From the NCBI GenBank assembly GCA_945866505.1, contig CAMBHH010000075.1, positions 1-15,685 on the forward strand: a stretch of 15,685 bases of DNA, written 5' to 3'. Below are positions 5,640 through 12,749 of this stretch, piece after piece. Below the pieces are notes generated by a model, which made no database searches, was not told the DNA's origin, and saw only the letters and a program-made list of their open reading frames with translations. The stretch's first letter is position 1. Each line of letters begins with the position of its first letter. The translations under genes and the position numbers were made by a program. The stretch comes from Flavobacterium psychrophilum (GTDB lineage Bacteria; Bacteroidota; Bacteroidia; Flavobacteriales; Flavobacteriaceae).

Positions 5640-7481
5640 ATGAAAACTAAACTTTCAGTTTTACTTATAGCGGCGGTCTTTGCAACCACTTTTTTAAGCG
5701 CTCAAACAGAATATTCCTTGAAGAATATTAAAGTAAATGTAAAGTCAGATCTTCCCGTCGCAACGACACAAAAAACTACACAACAAGCAGATGGATTTCA
5801 ACGTTTAAAAATTAGCCTTACTAATAAAGGAAAACAGACGCTTACCATTGAAAAAATTTCCGTTAGCATACCCATGAACGAAAAGTTGACCGATAATTTG
5901 GAAATACAGTACGGAGGAAGCTGCATGGGACAAACGCCCCTGTTGCGTCAAACTGTCGGAAAACAAACCAAAAAGAGTTCTAGTAGGATGTATGAAATGG
6001 TACGTCTTGCCGACGGTCAATATGTTTTTGTAGGCTCTCTTTCTTGGCGCATATTCCTGCCCAATTTCACTGTTAAAGATGGTGCTTTGGAAGTGTGGTC
6101 TAATGGGGAAGGCAAACAACTTAAACCTGGTCAGACCATCCAGTACGAACAAATCGTTTTGAAGAAAACCAACAATTGGTTTGATTTACTAGAACAATTT
6201 GGTTCAGCCATTGCTGTTGAGAACAACATAAAAAAGCTAAAACAAGCTGATTATTCAGGTTGGGCAACTTGGGATTATTATGGAAGAGTATTTACTCCAA
6301 AAGACATTTACGACAATATGGATGAGCTCAACAAACTGGCACCGAATGCCAATATGGTTCAAATTGATGGCGGTTGGTGGACAGAACGTGGTGATTATAA
6401 AAGCTTACGACCAAATATGTTACCAGGTGGTATCAAGGAAATTGTTAGTCGTATAACTGCCGAAGGCAAAACGCCAGGATTGCATTTTGATGGGTTTAGA
6501 GGGGATGCCAATTCAGAGATTTGTAAAACACATCCAGAATATTTTCTACACGATCAGGATGGAAAATTGATAGTCGAAACAGTCCAAACGCCAGATAAGT
6601 TGATGAGAAACACTTATTTTGACTATTCTCATCCTGGTGCAAGAGCGCATATTGCCAATTGTATCAAAAACATGAAAGATAATTGGGGAATTACTTACTT
6701 CAAGATTGACTTTATGCGTTACGGATTAGAAGATTTTCTTAAGGAAAGAAATAAGAATGTTAAAACTATAAAAGCTTTTGACTTAAGTCTAACCAGTGTG
6801 GAGCGTTTTCGTCTTGGGATGACAACCATGCGCGAGGCGATGGGAAAGGATTCCTATTTCCTTGGTTGTTCTGCTGTATTTGGACCATGTATTGGTTTTG
6901 TTGACGGGATGCGAACCGGTGGCGATATTCACCCAGTTTACGAAGCGTTTCCAGAAAGGTGTTTGGCTAATTTAAGCCACTTCTATTTGAGCGGGAAAGT
7001 TTTCAATGGCGATGCCGATTATCTGGTTTTCAGAGAGGGTATTGATGAAGATGAAAAGGTATCTCAAGAACAATTTAAGCACGCTGGCAGCATGACACTA
7101 AACGAGGCACAAATGTGGGCAGACTTCAACAAACTTTACGGAACAGCCCGTTTGCATAGCGATAACCTAGTGACGCTGCGTCCAGAGCGCAAAGCGCTTG
7201 TAAAAGAAGTTTTTGACTTTCCTGTCATGGAAGAGACCGTTCCTTTAGATTTTTGGAAACACGGTGTTGATAAAGGCGATGGGTTTGAATTGATTATTGC
7301 TCATAAGGGAAAAGATATTTACCTAGGCGTTTTCAATTGGAAAGATAGTCCTAAAGAGTATGCGCTTCAAGCGTTTGGAAAGCCAAACCCAATTCAGTTG
7401 GAAGGCCGTCATTCTATCATTTTGCAGTATGAAGGGAATGAGTCCTTTGAGAATCTTTGTGAAAAATTGAAATCAAACTAA
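5640..7481 (+). CDS. GH36/clan GH-D-like alpha-galactosidase-type glycosidase, copy B
   Basis: A paralogue of the gene at 565 with the same architecture: signal peptide (1-21, LSA before QT), N-terminal beta-sandwich (about 25-180), TIM barrel, short C-terminal beta domain; 613 residues. Motifs are GWATWDYYG (207-215), IQIDGGWW-type VQIDGGWW (240-247), YFKIDF with likely nucleophile Asp357, VDGMRTGGD with likely acid/base Asp429, and FNGDADYLVFR (455-465). All presumed catalytic residues are kept, so both copies are probably active. Differences cluster in the N-terminal domain and in loops around 288-292, 312-325 and 362-385, as expected of copies that have shifted in substrate position or linkage. 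The signal peptides of A and B are unrelated, so the copies are old or the head was exchanged. It follows the GH-A gene closely and is followed by a weak terminator. Retaining alpha-galactosidase-type chemistry is known for the clan; the natural substrate is inferred. Confidence 0.85.
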   Translation: MKTKLSVLLIAAVFATTFLSAQTEYSLKNIKVNVKSDLPVATTQKTTQQADGFQRLKISLTNKGKQTLTIEKISVSIPMNEKLTDNLEIQYGGSCMGQTPLLRQTVGKQTKKSSSRMYEMVRLADGQYVFVGSLSWRIFLPNFTVKDGALEVWSNGEGKQLKPGQTIQYEQIVLKKTNNWFDLLEQFGSAIAVENNIKKLKQADYSGWATWDYYGRVFTPKDIYDNMDELNKLAPNANMVQIDGGWWTERGDYKSLRPNMLPGGIKEIVSRITAEGKTPGLHFDGFRGDANSEICKTHPEYFLHDQDGKLIVETVQTPDKLMRNTYFDYSHPGARAHIANCIKNMKDNWGITYFKIDFMRYGLEDFLKERNKNVKTIKAFDLSLTSVERFRLGMTTMREAMGKDSYFLGCSAVFGPCIGFVDGMRTGGDIHPVYEAFPERCLANLSHFYLSGKVFNGDADYLVFREGIDEDEKVSQEQFKHAGSMTLNEAQMWADFNKLYGTARLHSDNLVTLRPERKALVKEVFDFPVMEETVPLDFWKHGVDKGDGFELIIAHKGKDIYLGVFNWKDSPKEYALQAFGKPNPIQLEGRHSIILQYEGNESFENLCEKLKSN

Positions 7482-7496
7482 GCAATGAAGTATTTG

Positions 7497-7532
7497 CTTA
7501 AATCTGATAAGAATCTAAGATTAAGTTTTTTT
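7497..7532 (+). terminator. Weak stem-loop with T tract after GH36-like B
   Basis: CTTAAATCT (7497-7505) can pair with AGATTAAG (7518-7525) with one bulged A, and seven T follow (7526-7532). The stem is AT-rich, so termination may be partial and let some transcription into the esterase and downstream genes, none of which has a promoter of the shared type. Confidence 0.45.
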
Positions 7533-7584
7533 CGGTTTCTTAAAGATGAATTAAGAATTAGAAGTAGTTTTAATAGACAATAAG

Positions 7585-8028
7585 ATGAATAAAATAGTAA
7601 TAAGGATTAAAAATTATGTTCTTTTGTGCAGCTTACTATTTGTTTGTGCTATTCAAGCTCAAACTACTAAAGTATCTGATAGTGCCAACGTACGACTTGA
7701 TCTTACATACGGCATCGCTGGCGGAGAAGAGTTAAAGCTCGATATTTCGGTTCCAGAAGGTAAAGGTCCGTTTCCTGTATGCATTCTTGTGCATGGCGGC
7801 GGCTTCACAAGGGAGGATAAGCAAAAGCAGCCCAAACACTTGTTCAAACCACTGTCAGATGCTGGCTACGCATGGGTTAGTATCAATTACCGGCTTGCAC
7901 CTACTTACAAGTATCCTAGTAGTGTCGAGGATTTGGAAACAGCTATTCGTTGGGTAAAGGCTCATGCTGCAGAATACCACTTCGATCGTTCGCGTATTGT
8001 CCTTATTGGTGAGTCGGCTGGCGGCTAG
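7585..8028 (+). CDS. N-terminal 147 residues of the interrupted esterase
   Basis: This is the part that would be made if the TAG at 8026-8028 is real and obeyed. It contains the signal peptide, the HGGG oxyanion loop and the nucleophile elbow with Ser144, but only about half of the alpha/beta-hydrolase fold, so a stable or active product is not expected. It is listed so that the interrupted frame can be located; the full annotation is given under the pseudogene that spans it. Confidence 0.4.
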   Translation: MNKIVIRIKNYVLLCSLLFVCAIQAQTTKVSDSANVRLDLTYGIAGGEELKLDISVPEGKGPFPVCILVHGGGFTREDKQKQPKHLFKPLSDAGYAWVSINYRLAPTYKYPSSVEDLETAIRWVKAHAAEYHFDRSRIVLIGESAGG

Positions 8029-8460
8029 CTGGTAAATATGGTCGGTGCCAAGACTCAGAAAGACACCCGCGTAGCTGCCGTAGTTTCCTTCTATGGGGCA
8101 GCGGATTTGCTTTTAAGATTAAAATCTACCGATGGCAAACCATCCTACAACTTCAGCACATACTTCGGAGTGACAGAGGACAACGAAGTTGCACGAAAAT
8201 TCCTTATAGAAGCTTCGCCCGTGACTTATGTGACTCCTGGTCTTCCCCCTTTTTTACTGCTTCACGGCAACAAAGACGAAACTGTCCCATACGAGCAGTC
8301 GGTAAATTTTCTTGCCAAGCTCAAAGCTGCTAAAGTTCCCGCAGAACTTATAACCATAGAAGGCGGAATACATGGTATGAGCGCTTGGAACAAAATAAAC
8401 TCAGATTATGCTGCTCAACTCGTCAAATGGCTGAAATTAACATTGGAATCCCAGCATTAA
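7585..8460 (+). pseudogene. Secreted alpha/beta-hydrolase (BD-FAE/lipase-like esterase) interrupted by one TAG
   Basis: Read through, this is a 291-codon gene for a serine esterase of the BD-FAE / hormone-sensitive-lipase-like group, with signal peptide (about 1-25, IQA before QT), oxyanion motif HGGG (70-73), nucleophile Ser144 in GESAGG, Asp231 in HGNKDETVP and His263 in GGIHGM, so the whole catalytic triad is present. Codon 148, directly after GESAGG, is TAG (8026-8028). The frame continues without any shift, LVNMVGAK onwards, to TAA 8458-8460. Translation would stop after 147 residues and lose Asp and His, so the product should be inactive. Single-base routes to TAG include CAG, AAG or TAC/TAT; family members often have His here. 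Base composition differs from neighbours: three 60-base blocks counted by hand held 30, 30 and 34 G+C against 23 in a block of GH36-like A. This suggests recent arrival. Such esterases remove acyl or aryl groups from glycans. A sequencing error or natural readthrough remains possible. Confidence 0.8.
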
Positions 8461-8493
8461 CCTATCATCAAAAGAAATACATTAGATTTTTTT

Positions 8494-8577
8494 TTGACAC
8501 TTCGTCATTATATAATTTTAAAATATGAAGGAAATAGATCTTTTGAACAATGGTGTCAGGAACTTAAATTATGTTAA
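8494..8577 (+). pseudogene. 3' relic of a third GH36-like gene
   Basis: In frame, the 27 codons before TAA 8575-8577 align without gaps to the last 27 residues of GH36-like B (587-613), and the stop falls at exactly the same place. I count 16 of 27 identical residues to B and 13 of 27 to A. Shared marks are RH at positions 4-5, IIL, then YEGN.SFE, Cys, and ELK near the end. Nothing upstream of about 8485 matches; there the DNA passes into the tail of the esterase region. The relic differs from both intact copies, so it comes from a separate third gene, not from a fresh duplication. It sits 33 bases past the esterase stop, suggesting the esterase gene replaced or invaded that copy. Confidence 0.75.
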
Positions 8578-8607
8578 TTTCCAAAGTTTAAATTAAAATA
8601 TTTAATT

Positions 8608-10689
8608 ATGTATAAAAGTAAAGTAGTTTTAAATCTCATTTGCACGCTATTATTTAGCATTTTAGTTCAGGCGCAAGCCGTAAAGCTTACCGATCATTCT
8701 GGCTTAAATTTATCGATTGAAAATAATGGCAGCGTGAGTACTGTTGAATTAGGCAATGAAAAAATTCAGCCAGGATTATCGGGTGGTTTTTTTCTTAGAG
8801 AACCCAATAGCACTAAAAAAGTTGCAATGCTTGGTAAAACAATCTCTAAAAATGGTAAACTTTATTTAACCTTAACAACTGCGCTACAGGCCAATGTGTC
8901 GGCAACGGTTACTGAAGGGAATGGTTATATTGAGTTTGAAGGTGTCGTAGAAAATCTATCAAGTGAGGATCGCGGTTTGTGGCTCGGTTTTAATCTGCCC
9001 GTAAATACAATTGGCTGGAGATGGGGTGCATCTTTAAGCAGTAGTCAAATAATCGCAAATGATAAACCAGCTTATACTGAAAAAAACAATCTCGTTCCCA
9101 TTCCTGCCGTGTGGACAGATAAAGGTGGTATAGCGATGTGTATACCGCCTACCGACCCTTGTGTTTTTGAGGTTGGTGCCGATGCCGATGGAATTCGATT
9201 ACAAATGGCTTTTGGATTGTCAAAAGAGACCAAAAAATTCCCTTCAAAAGCGCCTTTCCGTTTTCGCATTTACACCATCGACGGAACCTGGGGCTTTCGT
9301 GATGCATTGGCGAAATATTACGACTGGTATCCAGACTATTATCGTGTCGAACCAAAAGTCATGACGGCACTTGGGCATCACCATGACTGGATTAGAATGA
9401 ATTTCGTAGGCGAAACTTTTAAGGCAGATGAACAAATTGATCCCAACCTAAAAGAATATATGGCCTACACTAAAACCTCTGCACGAGTTCAGGGATTGGA
9501 AAATTCAAATAAGATAAAAACAAATGAGCAATTCCTGAATGTCATTTCAAAGGCTACCACCATTCAGCATTACGAAAAAAAGGGCGACATAAATTCTAAG
9601 CTACTCATTGAAGGACGCGCGGCACTTGTCAATAGCATCTGTTATAACCCCGATGGAACGTTTGCAACTTTCAAGGCCGAAGGCGAGGGGATTGATTTTC
9701 CGCACAATTGTGACCCAGACCTTTTTGCAGATAAAAAGCCACATTATCCAGTTTATGCAGATATGTATCTTCGAAAAGCTGAAGACTTGGGCAAAGTCGG
9801 AAATTTTATCAGCATGCACTGGGATCGCCTTGGGGGATGGAGTAATTTCCTTAACTACCGCCACGAGCATTTTGCTTATATAGACCATCCACTTACCTTT
9901 GATCAGTTAGGTCGTCCGTGTATCCATACCCAATTTACAAACTATGAATTATTTGATGCCTACCGTTTGCAGCTAAAACAAGGAGGCATGTTTCATGAAG
10001 CTGCAGGGATGAAGGAATACAGTTGGAAAAAAATCCCTAACAAACCTGCTGGACAAGATAATGGAGGTCAATTTTTCCTCGCTTCCGTAATTGCAAGCGG
10101 CTGGCAAGAGGGAAGTTTTAATCCAATTGGTCTTGGTGGTTTTGATTTTGAACGCATGGTGGTGGGTCGTAAATCGTACCGCATTTCTAGCGGAAATATT
10201 GTAGCACACAAGGAATCACCAACATTAGAAGTAATTAAAAATGCCTTAGCTAAAACTACTGCTTATGGTTTTGCTTGTCCGGTTCAAGTTTTATATTTTT
10301 ATCCGCCACGTCATCCTGGATATGACAAGGAGTATTCATGGTACACAAAGCCAGACCATAAAGCGCTTTGGGATCGGTATGAACCTGCAAATTTAGCTAT
10401 TCGTCTTGCCGGTTGGGAGCCTGTTACCTATGCCACTTCAAGTTCCAAAGCGGTTCAACTTCAAAGATTTGGAAAAGGTAAAACTATTTATTTAACAGTT
10501 TGGGGACCAGAGTCACCCGATTCTGTTGCCATTACTATTGATGCTAAAGCTCTGGGATTATCCGAAAGACCAACGTTTACTGAAATGGTATCGAATACCC
10601 CAATAGAAATCAGTAAAAGTGAAAAAGGTTGGAAACTTAAAGTACCAATGGAAAAAAATATGACTAGAGTGATTAAAATAAGCCAGTAA
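8608..10689 (+). CDS. Secreted probable glycoside hydrolase, beta-sandwich plus barrel, family unassigned
   Basis: A 693-residue protein with signal peptide (about 1-22, LVQA before QA). Residues 25-240 look like an N-terminal beta-sandwich of the sort that precedes TIM barrels in GH31/GH36/GH101/GH129-type enzymes, ending with DGTWGFRDALAKYYDWYPDYY (225-245), a link segment seen in several such families. The middle (about 250-600) is barrel-like. Acidic candidates at strand ends are Asp385 (VYADMYL), Asp406 (MHWDRLGGW) and Glu464 (MFHEAAGM). The last 90 residues form a beta-rich tail with LTVWGPESPDSV. I cannot assign the family with confidence. GH129-like enzymes, known in carrageenan loci for removing 3,6-anhydro-D-galactose, are a plausible relative but unproven. 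It follows the esterase and the GH36 relic by 30 bases and precedes the 10724 gene by 34, probably in one transcript. A relic of a paralogue's head lies at 192-278. Confidence 0.55.
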   Translation: MYKSKVVLNLICTLLFSILVQAQAVKLTDHSGLNLSIENNGSVSTVELGNEKIQPGLSGGFFLREPNSTKKVAMLGKTISKNGKLYLTLTTALQANVSATVTEGNGYIEFEGVVENLSSEDRGLWLGFNLPVNTIGWRWGASLSSSQIIANDKPAYTEKNNLVPIPAVWTDKGGIAMCIPPTDPCVFEVGADADGIRLQMAFGLSKETKKFPSKAPFRFRIYTIDGTWGFRDALAKYYDWYPDYYRVEPKVMTALGHHHDWIRMNFVGETFKADEQIDPNLKEYMAYTKTSARVQGLENSNKIKTNEQFLNVISKATTIQHYEKKGDINSKLLIEGRAALVNSICYNPDGTFATFKAEGEGIDFPHNCDPDLFADKKPHYPVYADMYLRKAEDLGKVGNFISMHWDRLGGWSNFLNYRHEHFAYIDHPLTFDQLGRPCIHTQFTNYELFDAYRLQLKQGGMFHEAAGMKEYSWKKIPNKPAGQDNGGQFFLASVIASGWQEGSFNPIGLGGFDFERMVVGRKSYRISSGNIVAHKESPTLEVIKNALAKTTAYGFACPVQVLYFYPPRHPGYDKEYSWYTKPDHKALWDRYEPANLAIRLAGWEPVTYATSSSKAVQLQRFGKGKTIYLTVWGPESPDSVAITIDAKALGLSERPTFTEMVSNTPIEISKSEKGWKLKVPMEKNMTRVIKISQ

Positions 10690-10723
10690 GCATTAGATAT
10701 TGGTTTACTAAAAATTGGGTATC

Positions 10724-12520
10724 ATGATTAATAAACAACAGTATTCCTTTAAAGGCTTTTTTACTTTCCTGATTGTTTGGGTTTTTGGAGTATTATCGAG
10801 TCACGCTCAATCACCAAAATATGCCGTAAAACCTGTCTTAACCGGTATGATGGCCACCACCACTAATGCGGATAAATGGTTCAAAGATATTACCAGTTGG
10901 GGAATCACGGGTTGGGAATGCTTTGCGCCACATTACCGAGCCCAATTATTTCGACTAAATGTAGACGAACGAGTTAATGGCGAATTGCTAGGTAATGACA
11001 CCACCATTCCTTGGTTAGAAGAACTCATGCCAGAATTTAGAAGTGCTCAAAACCAAGAACAATATCAATGGCAAGAAGCAATGATTCTCAAAGCCTACAA
11101 TGGCTGTGTTACAAATAGTATCGATTTCAATTACGGCTATCCTTTTCCAATTTTTCCCGTGCAGGAGGTGGAGCTTGTCAAAAAATTGAAACCCGAACTT
11201 TTCGATCCCAAAGGCAAGTTGATTATGACGCACCCATTTCTTCGGGATTTGATGAAAAACCACCTTCGGCTTTTAAAGAAAAAATTACCCTTGCTAAAAG
11301 GAGTAACAGTGTGGATGTGCGAAGGAAATGGCGAGTTGGTCAAATTTGATGACTATGATTTACAACACAACAAAGAATGGTTGGATGTTTGGGTAAGTGC
11401 CTTAAGTGAAGTTTGTACCGAGCTTAAAATTCAAGGAACTGTTTTTGCCCACGATTATTTTCATACGTACAAAACACATCGTCACGCGTTTGAAGCCTTA
11501 GCAAAATACCCCAATATTATTGTTATGGAAGATAACACCTGGCCAGAAGAAAATACTTTGTGTCCACCCTTTGCTTTTATTCCCGAATCCGACCAAAAAA
11601 ACTTATTCGCCAGCAACCCCATTTCTCAAAATATCTTAACGGATTGTGAATACCTGGGACAAGGATTTTATCCCTGTCTTTTGCCACGGTGGTGGAAAAA
11701 GTCTGTTAATGAAGGATTAAAAAAAGGAGTCGATGTTGTCAATGGACGCACTTTCTTTTGGGACAGAGGCTGCACCGACATCAATTTCGACAGAATGAAT
11801 GCCTTTATGTTGACTCGATTTTGTTATACACCGGATGCCGATCCCAAAAAAGTGTTGACAGCTGCTGTGCACGAATATTTCGGAGATAACGTGCCTAATG
11901 CATTAATTGACATTTTCTATGAGACCGAACCGCTACTTCAAAAAATAGTGGGTATCAATGGCACGAGTTCGTTGAATCATTCTGCTTTTCCAAAAGCTAA
12001 GTTTTTGGATAAAGATTATTTTAACAATGTTCGCTATATGAAAGCGGTGGATGATTTATTTCAAAAACCGGGCACTCCATTATATCCAGCCGTAAATGAC
12101 GAAATTGATGCTGCCTTGCAATGGCGCGTTCAAAACGCAATATTTTCAAAGCCAGTCGAATCCTATTTGAAAGAAAAAAATGAAGCCATTGATTGGTTGG
12201 AAAAAGTGGTACCTCAATTACCAAAGTTAACCAAAAACTTACCGAAAGAAAAAGCCGACTTTATAACGGAATCCTATCATTCTATTTACATTTTGGCAAA
12301 AGGAATGAAACTTTTTGTAGCCACTGGCAAAGTGCATTACGATTGGTACAGGGCAAAAACTTTGACTGAAAATGAAGCGAAAGAGAAATTCAATACAATA
12401 GCAAATCAATTGCAACAATTGGCTGCCGAAAGAAACCATTTGCCTCTGAATTTGAATACTGATATATTGAAGTTTGCTTCGGATATTCGCATTATTACTA
12501 AGGTCAGACCTAATAACTAG
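10724..12520 (+). CDS. Secreted probable glycoside hydrolase (barrel plus helical C-terminus), GH67-like at best
   Basis: I start it at ATG 10724, which gives 598 residues and a clean signal peptide (about 1-28, SSHA before QS); a longer frame from TTG 10715 adds only three residues. The fold appears to be a (beta/alpha)8 barrel (about 35-390): VTVWMCEGNGE (194-204) ends a strand with Glu200 and Glu204, DCEYLGQGFYPCLLPRWW (307-324) recalls the EYLGQ stretch of GH67 alpha-glucuronidases, and NGRTFFWDRG (340-349) follows. A helical C-terminal part (about 370-598) starts with DADPKKVLTAAVHEYFGDN, again the kind of segment GH67/GH20-type barrels carry after the active site. The match is remote, and family and substrate are unassigned. 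It is 34 bases after the 8608 gene, so the two are probably cotranscribed and may act on the same oligosaccharide. Secretion and hydrolase-like fold are moderately sure. Confidence 0.5.
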   Translation: MINKQQYSFKGFFTFLIVWVFGVLSSHAQSPKYAVKPVLTGMMATTTNADKWFKDITSWGITGWECFAPHYRAQLFRLNVDERVNGELLGNDTTIPWLEELMPEFRSAQNQEQYQWQEAMILKAYNGCVTNSIDFNYGYPFPIFPVQEVELVKKLKPELFDPKGKLIMTHPFLRDLMKNHLRLLKKKLPLLKGVTVWMCEGNGELVKFDDYDLQHNKEWLDVWVSALSEVCTELKIQGTVFAHDYFHTYKTHRHAFEALAKYPNIIVMEDNTWPEENTLCPPFAFIPESDQKNLFASNPISQNILTDCEYLGQGFYPCLLPRWWKKSVNEGLKKGVDVVNGRTFFWDRGCTDINFDRMNAFMLTRFCYTPDADPKKVLTAAVHEYFGDNVPNALIDIFYETEPLLQKIVGINGTSSLNHSAFPKAKFLDKDYFNNVRYMKAVDDLFQKPGTPLYPAVNDEIDAALQWRVQNAIFSKPVESYLKEKNEAIDWLEKVVPQLPKLTKNLPKEKADFITESYHSIYILAKGMKLFVATGKVHYDWYRAKTLTENEAKEKFNTIANQLQQLAAERNHLPLNLNTDILKFASDIRIITKVRPNN

Positions 12521-12561
12521 CCTGTTACTCCCACTTTATTTTTTTGGTACTATTTTTTAAT

Positions 12562-12638
12562 ATCATCCAATGGAACAAAATCGAACTATGATTGAGACTT
12601 ATTTAATGGGTGAATTACTTATTTTTAGAGTTAATTTG
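12562..12638 (+). promoter_or_regulatory. Activator-type promoter of the GH63-like gene
   Basis: ATCA (12562-12565), half-site AATGGAAC (12569-12576) and half-site ATTGAGAC (12591-12598), again 22 bases apart. The -33 box is TTTA (12602-12605) and the -7 box TTAATTTG (12631-12638), each one base off consensus, with 25 bases between them; the half-site to -33 gap is one base longer than in the other two promoters. It should therefore be the weakest and most activator-dependent of the three. The leader to ATG 12750 is about 105 bases. Confidence 0.6.
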
Positions 12639-12749
12639 AAAATTACCAAAAACAAATAGAAATCAAACTATTTTTGACGAGCAATCATATTTTTGATTTA
12701 AAGTTTTGTGAATACTAGTTACCATTTAATTAATCCATTTTGATATCAA

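Noticed and set aside
8026..8028. TAG decoded as an amino acid (recoding)
   Set aside because: No known amber recoding in Bacteroidota, no adjacent recoding structure noticed, and other genes here end in TAG (5571, 12520, 14672), so TAG serves as a normal stop.
8038..8460. Independent gene starting at ATG 8038
   Set aside because: It is in the same frame as the upstream half and encodes the second half of the same alpha/beta-hydrolase fold; ATG is an internal Met shortly after GESAGG, so a separate gene is unlikely.
9601..9888. Overlapping open frames on both strands inside the 8608 gene
   Set aside because: Shadows of a long coding frame with a good signal peptide and continuous domain-like sequence; the shadows show no domain.
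10715..10723. TTG start for the 10724 gene
   Set aside because: ATG 10724 is three codons further on and gives an ordinary signal peptide (MINKQQYSFKGFF...); nothing favours TTG.
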